64,000 nucleotides of DNA from Lentzea sp. NEAU-D7 (GTDB lineage: Bacteria; Actinomycetota; Actinomycetes; Mycobacteriales; Pseudonocardiaceae). The stretch lies in assembly GCF_026242055.1 (NCBI RefSeq), contig NZ_JAPJDL010000011.1:124001-188000 (forward strand), in the 5' to 3' direction. Shown piece by piece: positions 6,536 to 15,484 of this stretch. The notes below the pieces were generated by a model. It made no database searches and had not been told where the DNA came from. It worked only from the letters and a program-made list of their open reading frames with translations. Positions within the stretch are counted from its first letter, which is position 1. Every line of letters begins with the position of its first letter. The translations under genes and the position numbers were made by a program.

Positions 6536-9497
6536 CCACCGCGGGCGAGTTGCGCGCCTGCACGACGTGGCTGGTCCCGTCGGCCTTGTGCACGACGAAC
6601 TTCCAGTCCCGCTTGGACACCTTGCCGGACAGCAGGACGATCGTGTCGCCGTGCTGGATGATCCGCGTGCGCCCGCCGTCCTCGTACAGGGTGAACTCGC
6701 CCTTGGCGCCTGCCGTCACGTGCACGGTCAGCGGGCCGGCCGGGTTCTGCACGTCGTTGGCCACGTCAGAGCTGCGTTCGACCAGCATCCCGCCCGCTCG
6801 CACGAACACCGGCATGGTGTCCCAGCCCGCGCTGACGGTCGCCCAGGTGTTGCCCTGGTAGACCTGCCCGGTGAAGTAGTCGGTCCACTGGCCGGGCGGG
6901 AACCAGACGCGCGTCGAACCGGTCTCGCCGGGCGTCGTGATCGGCGCGACCAGCACGTCCGGCCCGAGCAGGAACTGGCTGTCCACAGTGGAGTAGGCCT
7001 CCGGACTGCCCGGGTACTCGAGCCACGCCGGCCGCTGGATCGGCACGCCGGTGCGGTTCGCCTGCTCCGCCAGCGAGTAGATGTACGGCACCAGCCGTTC
7101 GCGCAGGTTCAGGAACTTCGTCGCCGACGCCTGCGCCGCCGCCCCGTACTGCCACGGCAGGCGGTCGCCGTGGTTGCTGTGCAGGCGCGTGATCGGCTGG
7201 AACGCACCCAGTTGCACCCACCGCGCGTACATGTCGTCCGGCATCTTGGTGGTGTAGCGGACCTGGCCGTTGTCGAGGTAGGTCTCCGACCCCCGCAGCC
7301 CGGTGGTGTCGTTGTGGCCGCCGATGTCGTGGCTGATGTTCGACATCCCGGTCGACACGCCCTCGGCCGAGGTGTAGCCGATGGTCGCCTTCAGCGTGCC
7401 CCACGTCGACGAGGTGTCGCCGGTGAAGTGCAGGGTCGAGCGCTTCTCCGCCCACGGACCGGTCGGCAGCGGCCCGGAGCCGCTGTACCCGCCCGCCTGC
7501 AGCGACCCGAACCCGCGGGAGAACGCGAACGCGCCGATCTTCGCGTACTGCTCGTTGATCCACGAGTCGGGCGTGACCCCGCGCAGCGACGAACCCGAGC
7601 CGTCGCAACACCAGTCGAGCCACCAGAAGTCGGTCGGCATCTTCTGGTGCAGCTCCAGGTAGGCGCGCAGCTGGTCCGGGTCGCCCCAGTCGAACACGTA
7701 GCAGTTCGTGCAGGAACCCCTGGCCAGCTTGCCCTTCGCGGTGGCCTGCGCGCGGGCGAAGTCGGGGTCGTCGCCCTGGATGCTCGGGTGGATGTTGAGC
7801 GTGCTGTGCAGGCCCTCACCGTGCGCCCAGTCGAGGAAGCCCTGCGGGTCCGGGAACTTCGTCTGGTCCATGCGCCAGCCGTTCCACAGGTTGTGGCCCT
7901 TGAAGTCCGTGTCGACCACCAGGACGTCGAGCGGCACACCGTGCTGCCGGAACGCGGGCAGGATCCGGTCGCGGAAGTCGGCGGCGGTCCGGTCGATGTA
8001 CTCGGAGTACCAGACGCCGTAGGCCCAGCGCGGCAACAACTTCGGCCCGCCGGTCAGTGCCGTGAGGTCACCGAGCGCCGTTTTGTAGTTCTGGCCGTAG
8101 CCGAACACGTAGCCGTCCTGGTACGGCTGCGCGCCCCGATCCACGCGCGGAGTTCCGTTGCGCAGAGCGGAAGTCGTGTCGTCCAGCAGGTACCAGCCGT
8201 CGCGGTACATCAGGCCGGGCGTCAGCTGGGGATCGCCGCTGTTGCCCGTGTAGCCGTCGAGCGAGCGCCGGTAGCCGCCGAGCGCCAGGTGCTGGACGGA
8301 GTTGTCGACCCCGACGGTGTCCAGGTTGACGTGGCAGCCCGTGTCCGGGCACGTGATGGTGAGGTCGGACGTGCCCGCGGGCAGGGAGACCTGGGCCGTA
8401 GCGGTGGCCCACGTGGCCCAGTTCGCCGTGACGGGCAGGCTGATCGGCTGACCGTTGACCAGCACGGTCCGGGCCTCGTGCTTGCCGTCGCCGCCGACGC
8501 CGTTGGCGTAGCGCAGCACCACGGGATACGTGCCCGCGGCCGGAACGCTGGTCACGCGCTGGCTCAGCCGCGTGCCCCCGACGAGCTCGGCGACGAACCC
8601 GGTGCCCGCGAACCCCGCGTGCTCGGCGGCGATCTTCGCCGCGCCGGAGACCAGGCCGTTCTCGGCCTCGCAGCTGGTGCCGAACCGGCAGTCGTCCACC
8701 GCCCGCACGCCGGGATACGGTTGGTCACCGCTCAGCAGAGCGAGGCTGTCAACGTTGACGTTGCCCGAATCGGCGGCACCGCGCGTCAGGGAGACGCGGT
8801 GTTCGCCCGCGGACAGGTCGACCTCCGTGGAGACCTGCTGCCAGGCGCCCCAGTCGGCGGTCGCGGGCAGGGTGACCTGACGAGGAGCCTGCCCGTCGAC
8901 CGCGAGCCCGAGCGTCCGGCTCTCGTGCTTGCCGTCGCCACCCCGCCCGTTCGCGTACTTCACGACCAGCCGGTGCCTGCCCGCGCTGGAGGCGCGCACC
9001 GTCGCGGTGATCCCGTTGTTGGCGTAGGAGAACCCGGCGACGAACCCCGCGCCGGAGTGGCCGGGGTGGTCGGCCGCGACCAGCACGCCTTCCCGTTGCT
9101 GGTCCTCCGCCTCGCAGAGCTGCCCGGTCGCACAGACCACCCGCCGCCACGGGGACGCGGTCGTGCCGGCCGTCTTGATCTCGAGGTTGTCCGCGCGGAA
9201 CGGCCCGGACCCCACGCGGTACCGCAGGGTCATGGCCGACGTCGTGATGGTCAGCCAGCCGTCCTGGACGCGCGAGGAGTAGGCCGTGCGCGGGAAGGTG
9301 CGGTTTACAACGTTGTAAGTGGCCTGGTCTTCAAAGCGGCGGTCCCCGGCGAATTCGGAGCGGACCAGGGTGGGGGAGAGGATCTGGAACCTGGCCTGCC
9401 CGGAGACCACCGTGCCGCCCGGCTGGGCGGTCGCGGGTACAGGGAGGACCAGGCTCAGAAGGGCTAGCAGAGGGACGATCGTCGTGCGTTTCCGCAT
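6513..9497 (-). CDS. Secreted GH31 alpha-glycosidase with two CBM35-like domains
   Basis: 994 residues with a Sec signal (RKRTTIVPLLALLSLVLPVPATAQ). An N-terminal beta-sandwich region is followed by two carbohydrate-binding repeats at about 128-255 and 276-397. Both start CEAE, contain ANG-GGDGKHE-RT and end with N(V/L)D, the CBM35/CBM6 pattern. The GH31 barrel follows (about 480-800): the nucleophile is Asp628 in WWLDW and the acid/base is Asp694 in HFTGDTSS, with SNISHDIGGHN after it. It should release alpha-linked sugars (glucose or xylose) outside the cell. Inserting two CBMs before the barrel is unusual compared with plain GH31 enzymes. A perfect palindrome lies upstream (9534-9549). Substrate cannot be told from the sequence. 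Confidence 0.9.
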   Translation of the reverse strand: MRKRTTIVPLLALLSLVLPVPATAQPGGTVVSGQARFQILSPTLVRSEFAGDRRFEDQATYNVVNRTFPRTAYSSRVQDGWLTITTSAMTLRYRVGSGPFRADNLEIKTAGTTASPWRRVVCATGQLCEAEDQQREGVLVAADHPGHSGAGFVAGFSYANNGITATVRASSAGRHRLVVKYANGRGGDGKHESRTLGLAVDGQAPRQVTLPATADWGAWQQVSTEVDLSAGEHRVSLTRGAADSGNVNVDSLALLSGDQPYPGVRAVDDCRFGTSCEAENGLVSGAAKIAAEHAGFAGTGFVAELVGGTRLSQRVTSVPAAGTYPVVLRYANGVGGDGKHEARTVLVNGQPISLPVTANWATWATATAQVSLPAGTSDLTITCPDTGCHVNLDTVGVDNSVQHLALGGYRRSLDGYTGNSGDPQLTPGLMYRDGWYLLDDTTSALRNGTPRVDRGAQPYQDGYVFGYGQNYKTALGDLTALTGGPKLLPRWAYGVWYSEYIDRTAADFRDRILPAFRQHGVPLDVLVVDTDFKGHNLWNGWRMDQTKFPDPQGFLDWAHGEGLHSTLNIHPSIQGDDPDFARAQATAKGKLARGSCTNCYVFDWGDPDQLRAYLELHQKMPTDFWWLDWCCDGSGSSLRGVTPDSWINEQYAKIGAFAFSRGFGSLQAGGYSGSGPLPTGPWAEKRSTLHFTGDTSSTWGTLKATIGYTSAEGVSTGMSNISHDIGGHNDTTGLRGSETYLDNGQVRYTTKMPDDMYARWVQLGAFQPITRLHSNHGDRLPWQYGAAAQASATKFLNLRERLVPYIYSLAEQANRTGVPIQRPAWLEYPGSPEAYSTVDSQFLLGPDVLVAPITTPGETGSTRVWFPPGQWTDYFTGQVYQGNTWATVSAGWDTMPVFVRAGGMLVERSSDVANDVQNPAGPLTVHVTAGAKGEFTLYEDGGRTRIIQHGDTIVLLSGKVSKRDWKFVVHKADGTSHVVQARNSPAVVSLRAPR

Positions 9498-9533
9498 TCG
9501 TGCTCCTCGTCTGACGCCGTCGGCTTCCGAGGT

Positions 9534-9549
9534 GTTCAGGGACCTGAAC
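9534..9549. promoter_or_regulatory. Palindromic operator candidate upstream of the GH31 gene
   Basis: GTTCAGG-GA-CCTGAAC is a perfect 7-2-7 inverted repeat, 37 bases upstream of the GH31 start codon and within the 96-base gap after the DHFR-like gene. It is well placed to be a repressor site for the secreted glycosidase. No sugar regulator of the LacI or ROK type is encoded nearby. Confidence 0.5.
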
Positions 9550-9593
9550 GTTCCTCACCTTGGCCTGACGATGTGGAGCGATCAAGAGGCCAT

Positions 9594-10199
9594 TCAGCGC
9601 ACAATGCGATACGTCACATGCGTGAAGGAAGCTCCCGCACGGGAGTCGACCTGTTCGAGGTTCAGCCCGGGAACTCCGTCGAACAGCCGCGACCCGGCGC
9701 CGAGCGTGATCGGCACGATCCGCAGCCGGAGCTCGTCGACCAGGCCCGCGGTCAGGTACTGGTTGATCGTGGCGGCGCCGCCGTGGATGGAGATGTTGCC
9801 GTTCCCGGCCGCCTCGCGGGCGAGCCTGAACGCCGCCGCGATGCCCTCGGTCACGAAGTGGAACGTCGTGCCGCCCTCCATCGGCTGAGGTTCGCGCGGG
9901 TGGTGGGTGAGCACGAAGACCGGCCCGCGGTACGGCGGGTTGTCGCCCCACCAGCCGTTCCACGGGCGGTCCCAGGAACCGCGGACCGGGCCGAACATGT
10001 TGCGGCCCATGATGAACGCCTTGGTCTCGGCCATGCGGTCCATCTGCCACCTCTGCTCGGCCGGGTCCTCCATCCACCTGTGCAACTCGCTGCCCCAGCC
10101 GTCGCCGCCGTCGTCACCGAACGGACGGTCCTCGGTCTGGCCGGGCCCTGCCGCGTAGCCGTCGAGGGAGATCGAGAGGTCGCACGTCACCTTGGTCAT
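9594..10199 (-). CDS. Dihydrofolate reductase/RibD C-terminal family protein
   Basis: 201 residues beginning MTKVTCDLSISLDGYAAGP, the standard opening of the YwjB/RibD-C family, then MGRNMFGPVRGSW, PVFVLTHHPREP, ISIHGGAATINQYL and DELRLRIVPITLGAGSRLF (the NADPH-binding fold). I chose the ATG at 10199; an in-frame upstream extension adds 18 residues with no family resemblance. These proteins are annotated as NADPH-dependent reductases but few have known substrates. It is divergent from a LysR gene 74 bases away, which may control it. Confidence 0.85.
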   Translation of the reverse strand: MTKVTCDLSISLDGYAAGPGQTEDRPFGDDGGDGWGSELHRWMEDPAEQRWQMDRMAETKAFIMGRNMFGPVRGSWDRPWNGWWGDNPPYRGPVFVLTHHPREPQPMEGGTTFHFVTEGIAAAFRLAREAAGNGNISIHGGAATINQYLTAGLVDELRLRIVPITLGAGSRLFDGVPGLNLEQVDSRAGASFTHVTYRIVR

Positions 10200-10252
10200 G
10201 GACCCAGCCTGGTTCGCCCGACTCATGACGTCCAATGCCGATGGCGCGCACA

Positions 10253-10275
10253 ATTCATCGATAGCCTTGATGAAT
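10253..10275. promoter_or_regulatory. LysR-type operator overlapping the LysR start codon
   Basis: A perfect 7-bp inverted repeat, ATTCATC-N9-GATGAAT, with ATC-N9-GAT at its core. This is the classic LysR-type T-N11-A geometry. The right arm includes the first bases of the LysR start codon (10274), so binding would cover the initiation region, consistent with negative autoregulation and divergent control of the reductase gene. Confidence 0.65.
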
Positions 10276-11143
10276 GCTCAGCCTCGTGCACCTGAAGGTG
10301 CTGGCGGCGGTGGCCCGGCACGGTTCCGTGACGGAGGCCGCGAAGCAGCTGCACTACTCGCAACCGTCGGTGAGCCACCACCTGGCGAGGCTGGAGGCGG
10401 CCACGGGCGTGAAGCTCGTGCAGCGGGTCGGCCGCGGCATCCGCCTCACGCCTGAAGGAGAGCTGCTCGCCAGGAGAGCCGCCGAGATCGTCGGACGGGT
10501 CGACGCCGCCGCCACCGAGCTCGCGGCCCAGGTCGGCCTGCGCTCCGGCCGGGTCAGGGTGGCCGCCAACGCCTCCACGGCCGCCACGATCGTTCCCAGG
10601 GCGGCCGCCGCGCTGGCGGGAGAGCATCCCGGCCTCGAACTGAGCCTCTTCGAACGGCATCCGGTCGAGGCGCTCGCGATGCTGCGGCACGGTGAGGCCG
10701 AGGTCGCGGTCGTGTTCCGGCACGCCGGCACGCCGGTGGAGGAGGGCTTCCGGTTCGTGCACCTCGGTGACGACCCGATCCACCTGATCAGCACACGGCC
10801 GGACGACAGCCTCGCGCACCACCGGCACTCGGCGTGGATCGGCGGGTGCGACGCGTGCCGGGCCGAACTGGAGACCGTCTGCCGGAGCGAGGGCTTCGCA
10901 CCGCGCATCGCCTCGCACAGCGACGACATGGTGGTGGTGCAGGCGCTCGTGGCCGCCGGCGCGGGTGTGGCGATCCTGGCCGGGCTGGGGTTGCAGGCGC
11001 ACCGCCGGCCGGACGTGCACGCCACCGAGCTCGTGGGTCTGCACCGCGAGATCCACGCCGCGACGTACGGCGACCCGCCCGATCCACCGGGCGTGGCCGC
11101 CGTACTGGCCGCGTTGACGCGCTCGTTCAGCGCTTCAGCGTGA
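10274..11143 (+). CDS. LysR-family transcriptional regulator
   Basis: 289 residues. The N-terminal helix-turn-helix (LVHLKVLAAVARHGSVTEAAKQLHYSQPSVSHHLARLE) and linker helix are textbook LysR, followed by a periplasmic-binding-like effector domain (about 90-285; VRVAANASTAATIVPRAAAAL, VAVVFRHAG, DDMVVVQALVAAGAGVAIL). It resembles the actinomycete subgroup often divergent from reductases and transporters. The ATG at 10274 lies in its own candidate operator, leaving little room for a ribosome-binding site, so the message may be leaderless or nearly so. Its 3' end overlaps the convergent DUF1062 gene by 17 bases. Confidence 0.92.
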   Translation: MLSLVHLKVLAAVARHGSVTEAAKQLHYSQPSVSHHLARLEAATGVKLVQRVGRGIRLTPEGELLARRAAEIVGRVDAAATELAAQVGLRSGRVRVAANASTAATIVPRAAAALAGEHPGLELSLFERHPVEALAMLRHGEAEVAVVFRHAGTPVEEGFRFVHLGDDPIHLISTRPDDSLAHHRHSAWIGGCDACRAELETVCRSEGFAPRIASHSDDMVVVQALVAAGAGVAILAGLGLQAHRRPDVHATELVGLHREIHAATYGDPPDPPGVAAVLAALTRSFSASA

Positions 11144-11675
11144 AGGTGAAGTCGCCGGAGACCTTGCCGGTCAGCCGGATCGCCGACACGACCTTCCCTT
11201 CGACGATCAGCCGTTCGACCTCACCGCGCGACAGCCCGCACGCGTCCGCGATCAGCCGCACGGGCCGGACCGGGATCCGTGCCGTGAACCGGACCGTCAC
11301 GTCGACCACCTCCTGGTCCAGGTGATCGGACCCGCCGGTGTCGAGCCGCCACGCGCCCTCCCAGTCGAGGGAGACGTGGTTGCGGCGCTGCAGAACGCTG
11401 TCCTGCAGCAGTTCCGCGACCAGTGACAGGTCGTTGGCGTGCAGCCGGTCCAGCAACGCGGGACGGACCGTGCGGACGTGGGAGCGTTCGAAGATCGTGA
11501 GCTTGGCCGTGTCCCCGCAGCCCGTGCAGAGCACGAGGAGCCAGGCGTCGAGGACCTTGTGGTTGGCGTTGACGCGGAACTTGCCGCTCGCCCGGAAGCG
11601 GTCGGCGGAGCACACGTGGCAACGACGGCGGACGAGGGGAAGACAGGTGGGCACGACGGCCCAGGTGGTGAGCAC
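11127..11675 (-). CDS. DUF1062 domain protein
   Basis: 182 residues with two CxxC knuckles, CHVC (about residue 19) and CTGCG (about 51), probably holding a structural zinc. Between them is FRASGKFRVNANHKVLDAWLL, the signature of DUF1062 proteins. The C-terminal part (DACGLSRGEVERLIVEGKV) resembles a small RNA-binding S4-like helix pair, which is typical of this family. Function is unknown in the family. Upstream at 11680-11694 lies a CACCG-TT-CGGTG inverted repeat, a possible operator. Confidence 0.8.
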   Translation of the reverse strand: MLTTWAVVPTCLPLVRRRCHVCSADRFRASGKFRVNANHKVLDAWLLVLCTGCGDTAKLTIFERSHVRTVRPALLDRLHANDLSLVAELLQDSVLQRRNHVSLDWEGAWRLDTGGSDHLDQEVVDVTVRFTARIPVRPVRLIADACGLSRGEVERLIVEGKVVSAIRLTGKVSGDFTFTLKR

Positions 11676-11679
11676 AGAG

Positions 11680-11777
11680 GTACACCGTTCGGTGAGAAAT
11701 CCGCAGCAAGGGGAGCGCGCAGCTCAGAGAGCGGCGCGCAACGAAGACCAGCGCTTGGGAAGACTCAGACGGTGTAC
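11680..11777. repeat. Spaced inverted repeats upstream of the DUF1062 gene
   Basis: GTACACCGT (11680-11688) and ACGGTGTAC (11769-11777) are a perfect 9-bp inverted pair 80 bases apart; the left copy also forms a local CACCG-TT-CGGTG dyad. They lie just upstream of the DUF1062 start and could be paired regulator half-sites. No regulator can be named. Confidence 0.35.
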
Positions 11778-11800
11778 AACGGCACGTCCTTCTCCGGGGA

Positions 11801-12010
11801 TCAGTCCGGCAGGAAGGTAGCGGCCGGGGCCGAGCCGTTCCACTCAATTTCGGCGGGCGGGCCGCAGGGCCGCGTGACGACTCCGCCGTCCGGATGCCGG
11901 GCCCTTCGGACAAGCGTCCACAACGGACCGACAGTCCTGGTGCTGTACGAGATCCCCAGTTCCTCCACCTGTCCGGTGAACTCCTCACCACCGTCGGATA
12001 CCGCGGGCAT
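11801..12010 (-). CDS. Possible small protein, 69 aa, unknown
   Basis: An ORF in the 546-base gap between the DUF1062 and cholesterol oxidase starts. From the ATG at 12010 (MPAVSDGGEEFTGQVEELG) roughly three quarters of third positions are G or C, and the protein has a sensible mix of residues (WTLVRRARHPDGGVV, a Cys, IEWNGS). An upstream ATG at 12127 adds 39 residues of poor composition. No domain is recognised and the ribosome-binding site is weak. I see no other gene in the gap. Confidence 0.4.
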   Translation of the reverse strand: MPAVSDGGEEFTGQVEELGISYSTRTVGPLWTLVRRARHPDGGVVTRPCGPPAEIEWNGSAPAATFLPD

Positions 12011-12092
12011 CGCTCGATCGCCGGGCGGCCAGGCGTGTCCGGACGTCCCCGGATCGTGTGGTCGTACCGAGCCGCACGGCGTGTCGGAGTGA

Positions 12093-13847
<1,755 letters not shown>

Positions 13848-13861
13848 GTCCCGTGCGGATG

Positions 13862-14341
13862 TCAGAACTTCGGTAGCACGCACAGGGCGTCGAGGCCGAA
13901 CACCCGGTTCAGCCTGCCGAACACGAGCCAGGCTCCGATGCTCATCGTGAGCTCCACGATCTCCACCTGGCTGTAGTGCGCGGTCATGCGCGACCAGAAC
14001 TCGTCGTCGAGACCGTGGTGATCCAGTGCGTACCGCTCGGCGTACTCCGCGGCCAGCCTCGCCCGGTCGTCGAAGGCGTCGGTGGTGCGCCACTGGGTCA
14101 CCGCGTCGATGAAGTCGTCCTCGACCTTCTCGCCGTCGCGTTCGGTCCGCCAGTCGAGGCAGAACATGCAGCCGTTGATCTGCGCGATCCGCAGCCGCGC
14201 CGCCTCGAACTCGCGCAGCCCCAGCGTGGTGTGCTGGTACACGGCCAGCGAGAGGTTGGCCGCGGCCACGCCGATGCCCGGCACGAGCTCGCCCCACACG
14301 TATCCGATGGGATCTTTGCCCTCGGGGATGTCGATGTTCAC
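13862..14341 (-). CDS. Carboxymuconolactone decarboxylase/AhpD-like protein
   Basis: 159 residues, helical, with the AhpD-type redox motif in INGCMFCLDWRTER (CxxC near residue 65), then a second helical half ending near LVFGRLNRVFGLD. Proteins of this type act as alkylhydroperoxidase-like thiol-disulfide enzymes or are uncharacterised. The GTG start overlaps the stop of the upstream reductase gene by 4 bases (GTGA) and lies after AAGGAG, so the two are co-translated. Sharing a transcript that begins at a KstR-like site suggests a part in sterol degradation or protection from peroxide made by the neighbouring cholesterol oxidase (inference). Confidence 0.85.
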   Translation of the reverse strand: MNIDIPEGKDPIGYVWGELVPGIGVAAANLSLAVYQHTTLGLREFEAARLRIAQINGCMFCLDWRTERDGEKVEDDFIDAVTQWRTTDAFDDRARLAAEYAERYALDHHGLDDEFWSRMTAHYSQVEIVELTMSIGAWLVFGRLNRVFGLDALCVLPKF

Positions 14342-15417
14342 GGCCTGCTCCTTCCGAGTTTGCCGGCCGCGGCGCGCAGCGGGACGTCGAGCGCGTCGTA
14401 GAGTCCCGGCTCGGCCTCGGCGAGCCAGTCGATGGCGTTCACGATGCGGCCGACGGCGGTCGCGTTGCCGCCCGCGGATCGGTTCTCGCCCTCGTCGGCG
14501 GACTCGACCGAGACCTCGATGCGCGGGCGGCCCTCGATGATCACCTTGTGCGTGCCGTCGCCGGACGGGGGCATCGGCCAGTCCGTCGCGCAGGAGCTGT
14601 GGATGCGCGTCACGTGCTCGATGACGATGAGCGGCTCGCCGTTCACGATGCCCTGCACCTCGAACCGGATCGCGCCCTGGGTGCCCTTCTCGAACTCGCC
14701 CATGGTCCGCGTCGTGACCGTCTCGTCGAGCGCGCGCCGGTCGACGGTCTCGCGGATCTCGTCGACCTCGACCCCGAACGCCCTGGCCATCAACCGGATC
14801 TGCCCGCCCCACACCATGGTCGGCACCGTCGGCATCAGCATCGGCGCCTGGTAGTCGAGCGGTTGCCCGAACCCGATCAGCCACCGCACCGCGTCGGGTT
14901 GGTCGTAGGTGGAGTAGTCGAAGATCTCCTGGCAGCGCACCGCGTCGACGGTGTGGCCGAGCCCGCTGATCAGCAACGGCAGCACGTCGTTGCCCCAGCC
15001 CGGGTCGACGCCGGAGACGAACAGCGAGCCGCCGCCCTCCTTGATCGCGGCTAGAACCGGTTCTCGAAGTTCAGGCGGTGCGCTCCGGGGGTCGTAGAGC
15101 GCGTACAGCGACGGCGTGACGACCACCGCGCCCGCGCGGATCGCCTTCGTGATGTCGGCCAGCGCGTCGTCCGGCCGGATGTCACCCGACGCGGCGTAGA
15201 CCACGGCGCGCGGACTCGTGGCGAGCACCGCGTCGATGTCGTTCGTGGCCGCGACTCCGAGCTCCTGCTCGATCCCGGCGAGGTCACCCGCGTCGCGGCC
15301 GACCTTCTCCGGGTTGTGGACGACCACGGCCGTCAGCTTCAGCGCCGGATGGGCGTCGACGGCGCGAATGGCGGCACGGCCGACGTTGCCGGTGCCCCAC
15401 ACCACTGTGGCGATCAT
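14338..15417 (-). CDS. NAD(P)-dependent dihydrodipicolinate reductase-like oxidoreductase
   Basis: 359 residues. The Rossmann motif VVWGTGNVGRAAIRAV is at the N-terminus and the layout (VVYAASGDIRP, SLFVSGVDPGWGNDVLPLLIS) matches the DapB-like and 2,4-diaminopentanoate dehydrogenase-like reductases common in mycobacteria and related actinomycetes. It is too long and divergent to be lysine-pathway DapB. The ATG at 15417 was preferred over an upstream in-frame extension that would run into the KstR-like site. It is first gene of a two-gene operon with the AhpD-like gene. Its substrate is unknown; the regulatory site suggests a steroid or a side-chain fragment. Confidence 0.82.
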   Translation of the reverse strand: MIATVVWGTGNVGRAAIRAVDAHPALKLTAVVVHNPEKVGRDAGDLAGIEQELGVAATNDIDAVLATSPRAVVYAASGDIRPDDALADITKAIRAGAVVVTPSLYALYDPRSAPPELREPVLAAIKEGGGSLFVSGVDPGWGNDVLPLLISGLGHTVDAVRCQEIFDYSTYDQPDAVRWLIGFGQPLDYQAPMLMPTVPTMVWGGQIRLMARAFGVEVDEIRETVDRRALDETVTTRTMGEFEKGTQGAIRFEVQGIVNGEPLIVIEHVTRIHSSCATDWPMPPSGDGTHKVIIEGRPRIEVSVESADEGENRSAGGNATAVGRIVNAIDWLAEAEPGLYDALDVPLRAAAGKLGRSRP

Positions 15418-15431
15418 GTGGTGCAGATTAC

Positions 15432-15447
15432 CTAGAACACGTTCTAG
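15432..15447. promoter_or_regulatory. KstR-like operator upstream of the reductase/AhpD operon
   Basis: CTAGAAC-AC-GTTCTAG is a perfect 7-2-7 palindrome containing TAGAACACGTTCTA, an exact match to the KstR motif TNNAACNNGTTNNA. It ends 15 bases from the ATG at 15417. Together with the weaker site at 12183 it links this operon to the cholesterol oxidase gene. Confidence 0.75.
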
Positions 15448-15484
15448 TTGTACAGCGCCCATCCGGCGAGACGCCGCGGCGTGA

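Noticed and set aside
4450-6861. Very long rightward open frame (about 800 codons) across matC and the GntR gene
   Set aside because: It is antisense to matC and out of frame with the GntR gene, is made of Arg/His/Asp-rich sequence without domains, and stays open only because of the G/C third-position bias of the real genes.
6567-9467. Long rightward open frame opposite the GH31 gene
   Set aside because: The leftward frame encodes an intact GH31 enzyme with signal peptide and both catalytic Asp residues; the opposite frame has low-complexity Arg/Val/Gly composition.
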